From NCBI GenBank assembly GCA_002383485.1, contig DFYY01000037.1, positions 62,001 through 126,000 on the forward strand: a DNA stretch of 64,000 bases, read 5' to 3'. The DNA comes from Bacteroidales bacterium UBA4070 (lineage in GTDB: Bacteria > Bacteroidota > Bacteroidia > Bacteroidales > VadinHA17). The notes under the pieces are model-generated. The model made no database searches and had not been told where the DNA came from. It saw only the letters and a program-made list of their open reading frames with translations. The stretch's first letter is position 1, and every line of letters starts with the position of its first letter. A program made the position numbers and the translations under genes. Of this stretch, positions 9,501 through 17,909 are shown piece by piece.

Positions 9501-11793
9501 TATTATTATGATTGAAGGCTTTCCATGCACCTGAGAATCCCAGCAACAGGAAGCCATACCCCCCGGCATCTGACAATGTGCCTACAGTAGGATAAGTAAC
9601 CCTGAGACGGTCAAATACCAGGATAAGATCATTGTAGCATCGTGTGGCAAGGACAGGATTGGAATCTTCAAAGTACATATATCCCAATGACAGGTTTGCC
9701 ATCAATAAGCCATAACAATACTGTGGTTCAGAGTTCAGATATGTGTCAGGTACTACCGTGCCGTCCGGATTTAGCTGGCTGTGAATGTAATCAAACTCAT
9801 CCTCAATCTCCTGGTCGAGCGATTCAGTACTCCAACCATTATTATACCTTTCCACTGCATAATGCAGTGCTCCGTGCTGCATTTCCATTGAGTACTTCCA
9901 ATCATGTTCAACATACCCGCTCCAATCGCTCCCTGTCCACAACAGTCTTCTTATCCAGTTCCCGGAACTCTCAGCAACTACAGTAAAATCATCAAAGAAG
10001 TCAAAGGTGGTGGTGCCATTGCTGTTGCCCTGAACAGAGGGATTACCGTAATACATATATATGCTTTCACCTGCGGCGGGTATTGAAGACATCCGAATCC
10101 ATATGATGGCCGAATCCGGTTCATTCCACCTTTCTATCCAGTACGGTATCAAAGACATCCCGTCAGAAGTTGTGAACCTGATATCACTCCCTTCAGGATT
10201 AGCTCTCGTAAAATCAAAACTGTCGTCCAGCAGTACCTGCATCTGAAAATCCGACAGAGGAACACCCCCCGGATTAACAATGTCAAACATCTGGCGGTGC
10301 TGCCATTGAGAATCATACCATGAGCTTTCTATTCCGACCGTGACTGAGATCACAGCATTACACCCGATGGCATCTGCTACAGTGTATTCCGTAGTGCCTG
10401 TTGATTGCTGGAATGTTCCGGTACCGGTATAGGGTGGGGTGCCTCCTGAGGCCGTAATGTTAAGTGTAGCCAGCCCTGTAACACAGTCAAACGGAACAAC
10501 AACAGTATATGCCGGCACAAGAGGATCCGGCTCAGTAATGATTACGTCAATGTTACCGATATTCTGCCCGTTAGTGTCTTCTACATACAGATGATATGTA
10601 CCGGCGGGTATTCCGCTTATATCCTCGGTAGCATAATTGCCGGGTGTCCAAAGATATTCATATACTCCTGATCCGCCACTGACTGTTACATCGATTGCAC
10701 CATCCGATCCTCCAAAGCATGAAACATTAGTCCTGGTGTAACTTATATTCAAAGGAGGATACTGGTTCTGCTCAAACCCCAGACCGGTCATAGGCTCAGG
10801 TGAGGCAAAGCTTCGAATACGCACATCGTCATAATATACTGCATAGGAATTGTTCCCGTAGTTTCCAATCCCTATGCCTCCTGTAAGTATCCCTGTCCCT
10901 GCGTCATCCCAGCTGCGTAGCAGATTACCGTCAAGATGCTGTTCAATTGTTGAACCGTGAGCTGCAATTTTATATTTATAATAATACCCTGCAGTATAGT
11001 CATATGCCGGATAGGGCGTCGGGTTCGTCTGCACTCCGGACTCATACCGTCTTATAAAGAGGTCCCCGCTTGGCCCGCCTCCTCCGACAAGTCCTTCTCC
11101 GCGAAGCATACTAATGTAATTGTTACTATTATCAGTGTACCTGAAAGCAATCTCTGGAGTGCACTGGTTATTAAGATCATATTGCATTTTCACCTTCATC
11201 TCCAGAATGAAATCGGTAAAATCCTCCCTTATGGATGCCAGGTAATAAAAATGCTGACCTGGTGCCACAACCCTCAGAACATTACTGCCATCATCCTCAA
11301 TAATTGATAATGAAGGGCTTCCTACTGTAATCCACTTTGTTGCATCGATTGTCCCCTGAGCAAAGTCATCAAAGAACATGAATGTATTTTCCCCACTGGA
11401 AGGACTTGTTGTGGCTGAAGCATTCCCATAATATATATAGATTGTCGTTTCACCGAAAGCAAGTGAAGGAACTTTCACCCATATAGTCGCTGAAGTTTCG
11501 AAAGTCCATGTTTCAACCCAGAATGATAATTCCGTTTCGCCATCTGAGCCCGTAAAACGGATATCCGATCCGTCACTGTTGGTATGGATCCACGAGAATG
11601 AGGCGCCAAGTGACACAGGCACCTGAAAATCTGTAAGGGAACTCCCATTGTTGGTAATGGTGACAGGAACACGATAGTTCCAGTTGCTGTCAAACCAATT
11701 CTGCCCCGTTAAGGTATTGCTTAATAACAGCGTGGCCAAAAATAATATAATAGCTTTCCGTGCGGCTTTTTTCTGCAATCGTGATACATCCAT
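6571..11793 (-). CDS. Giant T9SS-sorted surface protein with DUF2341, SprB repeat and helical toroid-like insert (1)
   Basis: A secreted or cell-surface protein (about 1740 aa from the chosen ATG, which directly precedes a signal peptide; a 16-codon longer start at 11841 is less likely). Order: signal peptide; DUF2341 domain (YRVPVTI, FWVETW, YYGNASA) with a LamG-like domain; an SprB-type repeat near residue 358 (FGGSDGAIDVTVSGGSG); a second DUF2341; about 345 helical residues (628-974, HDWKYSMEM to EMHECHQQWF-like HQQWFMIAVRML and onward) resembling an alpha/alpha toroid; the remaining LamG-like half; repeats; and a C-terminal sorting domain with LFDLQGRKLL. The last 1.5 kb (6571 to about 8100) is visibly richer in GC than the rest. 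It is a tandem paralogue of the next gene. The ligand or substrate is unknown. Confidence 0.85.
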   Translation of the reverse strand: MDVSRLQKKAARKAIILFLATLLLSNTLTGQNWFDSNWNYRVPVTITNNGSSLTDFQVPVSLGASFSWIHTNSDGSDIRFTGSDGETELSFWVETWTFETSATIWVKVPSLAFGETTIYIYYGNASATTSPSSGENTFMFFDDFAQGTIDATKWITVGSPSLSIIEDDGSNVLRVVAPGQHFYYLASIREDFTDFILEMKVKMQYDLNNQCTPEIAFRYTDNSNNYISMLRGEGLVGGGGPSGDLFIRRYESGVQTNPTPYPAYDYTAGYYYKYKIAAHGSTIEQHLDGNLLRSWDDAGTGILTGGIGIGNYGNNSYAVYYDDVRIRSFASPEPMTGLGFEQNQYPPLNISYTRTNVSCFGGSDGAIDVTVSGGSGVYEYLWTPGNYATEDISGIPAGTYHLYVEDTNGQNIGNIDVIITEPDPLVPAYTVVVPFDCVTGLATLNITASGGTPPYTGTGTFQQSTGTTEYTVADAIGCNAVISVTVGIESSWYDSQWQHRQMFDIVNPGGVPLSDFQMQVLLDDSFDFTRANPEGSDIRFTTSDGMSLIPYWIERWNEPDSAIIWIRMSSIPAAGESIYMYYGNPSVQGNSNGTTTFDFFDDFTVVAESSGNWIRRLLWTGSDWSGYVEHDWKYSMEMQHGALHYAVERYNNGWSTESLDQEIEDEFDYIHSQLNPDGTVVPDTYLNSEPQYCYGLLMANLSLGYMYFEDSNPVLATRCYNDLILVFDRLRVTYPTVGTLSDAGGYGFLLLGFSGAWKAFNHNNNDAVRAGQAVTIVETYADTFISNQATSGAWTGAGGVQEHEKRDFGVLCAYDVTGETAYLDAVNSNIEYILSTFWVAANGGLEWYANPSTSNHFYECHQQWFMIAVRMLYNRSGGSYDYLAEGMQAWHFLTDNNHAGIDMYVHNYVNHDAFFSYRQVLETGAYQSDNFKGSYELGAALYGMALNYSWVSDYQSSHSSQAFNYLDELVKQIKKAPSEKGFLSIGAIGPSSSLWQKLGNPISSIVDDNGNNVLSIRGNRNHTDLFTTVEQSFDNFVLEARVLMTADGNLLSNPAVDFRFTDVNNRYMTQLRGETQNDLFLRRYHAGVPVDLAASPFNFTANQYYDYKIVAANDIIRVYLNNDIVVDYVDSGTGILSGGISLRNYEDDYAAWFDDVRIRKYAAQEPYTVKGEEQTPNRWTGSVSSDWNDPANWNNGIPGICSLVTLADASPYQPHITGEAECFHLTVSNGFVTYIDPAGSLTLNGDLMNSGQLIIGSTIASSGSLIVNGTSTGNITYNRQLKPGSDEGSDWHLAAPPVATNSDANTGKVSTVYEWSETAGTWTSTGITSTLPGHGYNIRQEEASDGTISFTGPIVTNDLTVEASSPYADAIAPDESYFDRTYVAGRSLENPGGKGWNLLGNPYPSAINASAFIGANYSATRSLSQFDPNYVALYLFDGTERRYYYLANSTGWPSGEALSETHVQAGQGFFVLAMNDNAEFQFTRAMQEHSTGTAMLKSSGTEAQSLKSGDTDDRWPGLQLKATHATGEVLTTVVYNGAMTTGVDPGYDVGLFKSGQDIELYTTLTVNDNGVNYTRQALPVSGADTLVIPVGVDFKDGGEVTFSAETVPVDGRRFWLEDRVAESFTDLSLKSYTVTLPADSYGTGRFFIIASTNTPTDINRPEAPEGDLRIWISGDRLVIQGEIGDGSVCGLFDLQGRKLLEQRLADGGMNIVELPVGLHGVVLVRVIDGTVVITRKLVIP

Positions 11794-12097
11794 GACTGAG
11801 TCCTTTTCATTTGGGCTTCCCCGGTATAACACACAACTCATTTCCGTGAAAGCAATTTATTAACAAGCTACTAATCAAAACTCTAAATATAGAACAGTAT
11901 CAGTATATATTCAAAGGAAATATGACGAACCAAACTGATTCATTGATGAACAACCCGAACAGCAAGTTCAGTCTGTAAGGATGATTCTCACACTATGGCA
12001 GAGGTACAAAGAATAAAGGTTTCAGAGTCAAAGGGCCTAGTCCCCTAACTCTGAAACCTGTGTCGGAAATATTGATTCTAGAATCCGAGACTATATG
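11794..12097. other. Gap between the two giant surface-protein genes
   Basis: This AT-rich stretch holds the terminator-like hairpin at 12017-12059 and presumably the promoter of the downstream giant gene. I see no exact TAnnTTTG box and no supported reading frame. Confidence 0.5.
12017..12059 (-). terminator. Terminator hairpin after giant gene 2
   Basis: A perfect 12-bp stem, AGGTTTCAGAGT (12017-12028) with ACTCTGAAACCT (12048-12059), encloses a loop that contains a further GGG/CCC pairing. On the minus strand the hairpin is followed by TTTATTCTTTG. It lies about 40 bp after the stop of the upstream giant gene. Confidence 0.8.
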
Positions 12098-15000
12098 TCA
12101 AGGTATGGCAACTTTTCTCGTGGTAACCTTACCTCCATCAACAATCCTTACCAGAAATACCCCACTGAGTCCGGATGGTATATCAATGGTGTTAAGTTCT
12201 TCTTCAGCGAGACGGCGATCAAGTAATTTGCTCCCCTGAAGATCATATAACTCACACACTGCCCTGTCACTGACTTTACCGCTGATTATAATCTTTCTAC
12301 TGGAAATCCATACCCGGACTCCCGTATCATCCGTTGAAGGTCTTTCAATACCGGTTGGGGTATTCGTTGATGCGATTATGAAAAAACGACCAGTTCCATA
12401 GCTGTTTGCCGGTAATGTCACGGTGTAACTCTTAGCTGTCAGATCCGTATAGATTCCAGTACTCCTGTCCTCAAGCCAGAACTTATATGTACCAATAGGA
12501 ACAGTGATTGCCGAGAATACCACTTCTCCTCCTGTTTCACAATCAACGCCAACAGGTATAATATTTTGCTTATAATCAGCTAGTGGCAGTGCCTGACGTG
12601 AGAAATTGACGCCGTTGTCCTGCGCTGCCAGGGTCGTGTATAATCCTATTCCCGAGAAATTGCTATATTGTCCGATATCATAACCCGGATCAAGTCCGGC
12701 AGTCATGTTCTCCCTGTATACTATTAAAGTCGTGCTCTCTGACGATCCTGATTTGACCTTAAGTTGCAAGCCCGGCCACCTGTCATCCGTTTTGGTTGAC
12801 TTAAGCATCGGGACATCAATATCGTGCCTCTGCATATCCCTGGTAAATGTAAATGTAGACAGGTCATCCATTGCCAGAACGAAGAAACCCTGGCCTGCCT
12901 GGATATTGGGCTCATCAAGATAATCACCTCCTTCCCATCCCGTTGAAATTGAGACGTACTTATACTCTGCAGCGTTCCCATCATGAATATAAAGTGCAAC
13001 ATAGGACGGATCAAACTGACAATCCATCCAGGATGCTCCGTCATTGTAGTCAATGAAAGATGCCACGTCCATTGCGGAAGCAAACGGATTTCCTAGCAGG
13101 TTCCAGCCTCCACCTCCCCAGTTGTCTTCTCCTTCTCTTGATGTTCCTGAATGACTGGAAGAGTTTACAACAGTTACACGGGCATTATAACCGGAAAGTG
13201 AACCATCATAAGCTCCGATGAACGGACAGGTTGCATCAACCTCAATATTTCCGGTTGGCAGAGATCCTGCAAATGTAACCATACCGACGCCTGTTTCTGT
13301 CTGCTTTAAATTATATCCTCTTCCAATAACCACATCAGTCATCAATTCGTTTGTCCATACACCTGCCACCTCATCCCAGGCCTTAGCCCTTAGAATATTT
13401 TCCGTATTAGGTTCAGAATTAGTAACCACCGGTGAGGCCGCAAGTTGAAAGTCCCCTCCGGAATCTTTCGGAAGCAGGTGGCGGTTATATACAACTGTCC
13501 CGTTTACCGTACCATGATAAACAAGTGACCCGGCAGAGTTGGTTCCTGCGGAATTGATAGTAATCAGCCCTGCGGTCAGCTCTCCGCCGGAAGCAACAGT
13601 CATCCTGGCTCCCGGTTCAATTATTAATGTTGCACATTCAACAATACCAGTTACAACAGGATAGATATCAGCCGGTATGATAATTACATCATCCGTTTCA
13701 TCCGGCGCAATTCCAGAGTACCAGTTTCCGCCTGTTGCCCATACATCTGTAGCAGCGCATCCGGTCCATGTAAATGCCGACTCCTCAGTTGTAAATGTGA
13801 CGATGGGTTCAACGGCTGTGTATTCTCTAATGCGAACGTCATCATAGTAAACCGGATAGGTCCCGTAGTTGCCAAGATAAACACGACCGTTCAGGACAGA
13901 CCCGTCATCCATGTAATCAGTAACAAGTTCATCATTTATAAGTAATTTGATTGAATTACCGTTGATGACCATTTTATAGTTGAAAAACTGATCCTGAGTA
14001 TAATCATAGGGGTTGCTCTGGTCAATATATTGAGTGCTCCCCTGATATCTTCTCAAAAACAGGTCATTTACTCCAGTGCCTCGCATCTGTGTGAAATACC
14101 TGTTTCCAAGATCTGTATAATGAAACCCTATTTCAGGATCAGCATATCCGTTCTGGTCCTCAGTCATTAATATCCTGGCTTCAAAAACAAAGTTGTCAAA
14201 ATCCTGGATCACGGAAACGAAATGATTTTCATGATTATTACTGCCAGTAACACTTAATGCGTTATTACCATCAACCTGAACAAGCTGTGCGCCTGGTGTC
14301 CCAACCCTTTCCCATTTACCGGCATCCGGTAAAAAGCCCGCGTCAGACCAGTTAAGGATACGTATCCAATTATTAGAGGTTGAGAAGAACCCATTTTGAG
14401 CCGAGGACTTTTTAACCTGCTTAACCATCTCATCCAAATAATTATAAGTCTCATTATCATATGATGATGTATCTGAAGAGACCAGGTCATAATTCAAGGC
14501 CATTCCCCATAATGCAGCTCCAATTTCATACGATCCCTTCCACTTGTCATGGACCTGAAACACCCCGTTAAATGTCACATCACGATAACTGAAAAAAGCA
14601 TTATGATTTACATAATTGTGAACATACATGTCATGACCTGAATAGTTGGTATTGGTCAGAAAATTCCATGCCAAAGAACCCTCAGTTCTGAAATCATAGG
14701 TACTATTCCTGTTATAAAGCATCCTTACGGCAATCATGAACCATTGCTGATGACATTCGAAAAAGGACTCATTTGTGCTTCCATGCCAGGTAAGGCCTCC
14801 GTTCGGCTGAAGGTAATACCCGATTATGTAATCAATATTTTCATTTACCGCTGATAAAAAGCCAGTGTAATTAGTAGGATCAACATCATATGCGGTCAGT
14901 ACACCAAAGTTTCTCTTGAGATGCTCCTGCACACCGGAAACCCCTCCCCAGGCTCCGTTTACTGCCTGTGTAGTTGTAAATACATTAACATAATTTTCAA

Positions 15001-17281
15001 TGATAAGTTTGACCTCAGCCGCCGAAATTGAATTGCCATAGGCAGTAAAGGCTTTCCAGGCATTGGAAAATCCTAACAGTGCCATGCTGCTTGCTCCACC
15101 GTCACTTGTGCCAATAACACTGCCATAAGTGTCCCTCACATATCCGTAAACCAGATTCATGTTATCATAGCAGCGTGTTGCAAGAGTCGGATTAATGGTT
15201 TCGAAATACAGTGCACCTAATGCAAGGTTTGACAACAATACTCCATAACAATACTGGGGTTCGGCGCCCATAGTTGCTACAACACCTGTAGTCTGATTTA
15301 TCTGAGTATGGATATAATCGAATTCATCTTCTATTTCCGAATCCATGGATTCCGTTGCCCAGCTATTGGCAGCCCTTTCCATTGAGTAATACAACGCTCC
15401 CTGTTGCATTTCCATTGAATATTTCCAGTCATGGGCTACTGTCCCCCCCCATGCTCCGACAACTGATGTTAGATTTTCGAAGCCATCAAATAGTCTGAAT
15501 GTAGCATTTCCGTCACTTGCACTGGTGGCTACCTCATTTCCATAATAAAGATAGAGTTCTGTTCCCTCAGCCAGAATGGCAGGGACTTTCACCCAGACTG
15601 TCGCTTCGTTATTTGCATCATCCCATTCCTCAATCCAATAAGGGATTTCAATCCCATCATAGGTAGTAAACCGTATATCTGATCCTCCCTGATTGATCTC
15701 ATCAAAATTGAATGAATTATCAAGTGTGATTTTCACCTGAAAATCTGCAAGTTCCGTTCCTCCAGGGTTTGATATCCCGACTGCCTTTCGATATGACCAT
15801 TCAGTGTTATACCAAGTCCCGGGCAAACTGATAGTTACCGGGAAAGTAATCTGACAACCGTTGTTATCAGTTATTGTATAGTTCATTGTTCCCGCTTCCT
15901 GCGTCAATATTCCTATCCCCGACGTATATGGAGGAGTTCCCCCTGTTGCACTGATTTCCAGTGTAGCCGTACCACCGCTGCAAACCAGAGGGCTTAATAC
16001 TGTTACTTCAGGAATTATTGCTGTTGGTTGTATAACTTCAAAAGTCCTGTCACCCATCGAACCGTTTCCATCTTCAACATGAACTGAGTAATTGCCTGCT
16101 GACAAACCGCTTATGTCTTCAGTTATCCTCCCATTGGACCATAGATAGCTATAAGACCCGTCACCTCCTGTAACTGAGATGTCGATAGCGCCATCAGAAC
16201 CTTCAAAGCACCCGGTGTTTGTGACCGAACCAACGATAGTTAAGGGAGGGAATTGATTCTCCGGAGCGCCAAGACTCGCACCTGGTTCTGTCGACGCATA
16301 TTTGCGAATAAAAACATCATCGTAATAGACTGCATAGGAATTATTCCCATAGTTGCCAAGACCAATGCCTCCCTGGTCAATCCCTGACCCAGTGTCTGTC
16401 CATGACCTTACAGGGCTGCCATCGAGATGTTGTTCAATAAGATCCTGGCTGGCGACAATCTTATAGTGGTAGTAATGATCTGCGGTATAATTATATGCAG
16501 GATATGGTGTTGGGTTTGTCTGAACATTAGCCTCATATCTCCGTATGAACAGGTCTCCGTTTGGTCCGCCACCCCCAGACAGACCCTCTCCCCGAAGCAT
16601 AGTAATATAGTTGTTACTGTTATCAGTATATCGGAAGGCTATCTCCGGTGTACATTGATTATTCAAATCAGCCTGCATTTTAACTTTCATTTCAAAGATG
16701 AAATCGGTAAAACTCTCACTTATAGAGGCGAGATAGTAAAAGTGCTGGCCAGGCGCAATAACCCTTAGAGCGTAGTTTCCGTTGTCCAGTACCACAGCAA
16801 GAGAAGGTGTTCCAATCCTCACCCATTTGCTGTAATCAATGCTGCCTTGTCCGAAATCATCAAAGAACTCAAACGTATTTGACCCGTTGCTGGCACTTGT
16901 TGCGGCAGGGTTGCCATAATACATGTATACAAATGTGCTGGACCCCGCAGCGACAAATGGTACCTTTATCCAGATATCAGCCGATGAAGAATATGTCCAG
17001 TTTTCAATCCAGAACGGAATACTGGTAGTCCCATCTGATGATGTAAACCTAATGTCAGAGCCGTCGGTTTTGACATGTGTCCATGAGAATGTACTGAACG
17101 ACACCTTTACCTGGAAATCTGTTAGCGCTCCCCCTGAACTGTTGTCAATTGTCACAGGTACCCTGTATGACCAGTTGGCAAGCCATTGTCCGGAGACAAC
17201 ATTCATTGTAAGTAACCCCATAAGAAGAAAAGTTATCAGTAATCTGAAGTTTCTTCCTAATAGTGATGTTCTTGTTTTCAT
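12098..17281 (-). CDS. Giant T9SS-sorted surface protein with DUF2341, SprB repeat and helical toroid-like insert (2)
   Basis: Tandem paralogue of the gene at 6571-11793 (1727 aa). A signal peptide (about 1-31, ending VVSG) precedes a DUF2341 domain with a LamG-like region. An SprB-type repeat lies near 354 (FEGSDGAIDISVTGGDG, then LSAGNYSVHVED). A second DUF2341 begins near 489. A helical toroid-like block spans about 613-965 (HDWKYSMEMQQGALYY, LLGFSNAWKAF, ECHQQWFMIAVRMLYNR) and splits the second DUF2341/LamG unit. The block after 1170 (FTWTGCAATDVWATGGNWYSG) resembles repeats of other T9SS surface proteins. The last 80 residues are a sorting domain (YDLQGSKLLDRRL, ending TTRKVAIP). It should be exported by Sec and then T9SS. 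It lies 290 bp downstream of the lasso B1 gene on the same strand. A glycan-binding or glycan-cleaving role is only a guess. Confidence 0.85.
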   Translation of the reverse strand: MKTRTSLLGRNFRLLITFLLMGLLTMNVVSGQWLANWSYRVPVTIDNSSGGALTDFQVKVSFSTFSWTHVKTDGSDIRFTSSDGTTSIPFWIENWTYSSSADIWIKVPFVAAGSSTFVYMYYGNPAATSASNGSNTFEFFDDFGQGSIDYSKWVRIGTPSLAVVLDNGNYALRVIAPGQHFYYLASISESFTDFIFEMKVKMQADLNNQCTPEIAFRYTDNSNNYITMLRGEGLSGGGGPNGDLFIRRYEANVQTNPTPYPAYNYTADHYYHYKIVASQDLIEQHLDGSPVRSWTDTGSGIDQGGIGLGNYGNNSYAVYYDDVFIRKYASTEPGASLGAPENQFPPLTIVGSVTNTGCFEGSDGAIDISVTGGDGSYSYLWSNGRITEDISGLSAGNYSVHVEDGNGSMGDRTFEVIQPTAIIPEVTVLSPLVCSGGTATLEISATGGTPPYTSGIGILTQEAGTMNYTITDNNGCQITFPVTISLPGTWYNTEWSYRKAVGISNPGGTELADFQVKITLDNSFNFDEINQGGSDIRFTTYDGIEIPYWIEEWDDANNEATVWVKVPAILAEGTELYLYYGNEVATSASDGNATFRLFDGFENLTSVVGAWGGTVAHDWKYSMEMQQGALYYSMERAANSWATESMDSEIEDEFDYIHTQINQTTGVVATMGAEPQYCYGVLLSNLALGALYFETINPTLATRCYDNMNLVYGYVRDTYGSVIGTSDGGASSMALLGFSNAWKAFTAYGNSISAAEVKLIIENYVNVFTTTQAVNGAWGGVSGVQEHLKRNFGVLTAYDVDPTNYTGFLSAVNENIDYIIGYYLQPNGGLTWHGSTNESFFECHQQWFMIAVRMLYNRNSTYDFRTEGSLAWNFLTNTNYSGHDMYVHNYVNHNAFFSYRDVTFNGVFQVHDKWKGSYEIGAALWGMALNYDLVSSDTSSYDNETYNYLDEMVKQVKKSSAQNGFFSTSNNWIRILNWSDAGFLPDAGKWERVGTPGAQLVQVDGNNALSVTGSNNHENHFVSVIQDFDNFVFEARILMTEDQNGYADPEIGFHYTDLGNRYFTQMRGTGVNDLFLRRYQGSTQYIDQSNPYDYTQDQFFNYKMVINGNSIKLLINDELVTDYMDDGSVLNGRVYLGNYGTYPVYYDDVRIREYTAVEPIVTFTTEESAFTWTGCAATDVWATGGNWYSGIAPDETDDVIIIPADIYPVVTGIVECATLIIEPGARMTVASGGELTAGLITINSAGTNSAGSLVYHGTVNGTVVYNRHLLPKDSGGDFQLAASPVVTNSEPNTENILRAKAWDEVAGVWTNELMTDVVIGRGYNLKQTETGVGMVTFAGSLPTGNIEVDATCPFIGAYDGSLSGYNARVTVVNSSSHSGTSREGEDNWGGGGWNLLGNPFASAMDVASFIDYNDGASWMDCQFDPSYVALYIHDGNAAEYKYVSISTGWEGGDYLDEPNIQAGQGFFVLAMDDLSTFTFTRDMQRHDIDVPMLKSTKTDDRWPGLQLKVKSGSSESTTLIVYRENMTAGLDPGYDIGQYSNFSGIGLYTTLAAQDNGVNFSRQALPLADYKQNIIPVGVDCETGGEVVFSAITVPIGTYKFWLEDRSTGIYTDLTAKSYTVTLPANSYGTGRFFIIASTNTPTGIERPSTDDTGVRVWISSRKIIISGKVSDRAVCELYDLQGSKLLDRRLAEEELNTIDIPSGLSGVFLVRIVDGGKVTTRKVAIP

Positions 17282-17358
17282 GTTCGTCTATGTTACGTTC
17301 AGTGTACATCAAAAACTCAACCATACCAGATGGTCGGTTAAGCTTTATTGTAAGCTGC

Positions 17359-17366
17359 CAAAACTA
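17359..17366 (-). promoter_or_regulatory. Possible -7 promoter element of giant gene 2
   Basis: TAGTTTTG on the minus strand fits TAnnTTTG and lies 78 bp before the ATG. No clear -33 TTTG is found at the expected spacing, so this is weak. Confidence 0.35.
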
Positions 17367-17570
17367 AAACCCTAAAATAAACCATTTTTAGTGAGATTAC
17401 AACGAAAATGGTTGAAAGATAATTGCAGTTAATGATTAATATTAACGACATTAGCCATTCCGGGAAGCTGTAACTGTTCCTCTGATAACCTTGCAGCCGC
17501 TACCCTTAAGAAGCGGAACCCTCCTCCCCCGTTGTTTGTCAGTGCTATGTATTCACTATTTTCTCCGGCC

Positions 17571-17888
17571 TTATTCAGCCTTCCGACTCAGGAGCCCAAA
17601 CCTGGTCATTTCCGCGAGATATGCTTCTGTCTCCTTACTGCATTGCTCCTTTTCCACATCATACTCATCCATCAGCACCGTACATAAATCTTCGACCGTA
17701 AGCGGATTCTCCAGCAGCTCCCATATACGCGTGGCCACGGGGTTAAGGGCAAAATACTTCCCCTGCTCAATGTCCATCATCACAAGCTCCTCGTCAAGAC
17801 GGCCTGAAATAGTTTTGCTGTGCCGCAGATATTTTGTCTTCCCGGCACCCTGAACTGCCCCGCCATTCTCACTCTGATCTGTGCTCAT
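17571..17888 (-). CDS. Lasso-peptide B1 protein, PqqD-like RiPP recognition element
   Basis: A stand-alone PqqD-family domain (105 aa). In lasso pathways this RRE binds the leader peptide and delivers the precursor to the B2 protease. The body has the typical pattern: LDEELVMMDIEQGKYFALNPVATRIWELLE, that is, two short strands with a GKYFALN turn followed by a helix. TVEDLCTVLMDEYDV then EAYLAEMTRFGLL completes the winged fold (the first string is split here across residues 31-60). About 20 extra N-terminal residues are Gly/Ala-rich. It follows the cyclase gene after 21 bp in the same operon. The gene order and the neighbouring B2 and cyclase genes make the lasso assignment much firmer than the domain alone would. 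Confidence 0.88.
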   Translation of the reverse strand: MSTDQSENGGAVQGAGKTKYLRHSKTISGRLDEELVMMDIEQGKYFALNPVATRIWELLENPLTVEDLCTVLMDEYDVEKEQCSKETEAYLAEMTRFGLLSRKAE

Positions 17889-17909
17889 ATCATCTTATTT
17901 GACATCATT

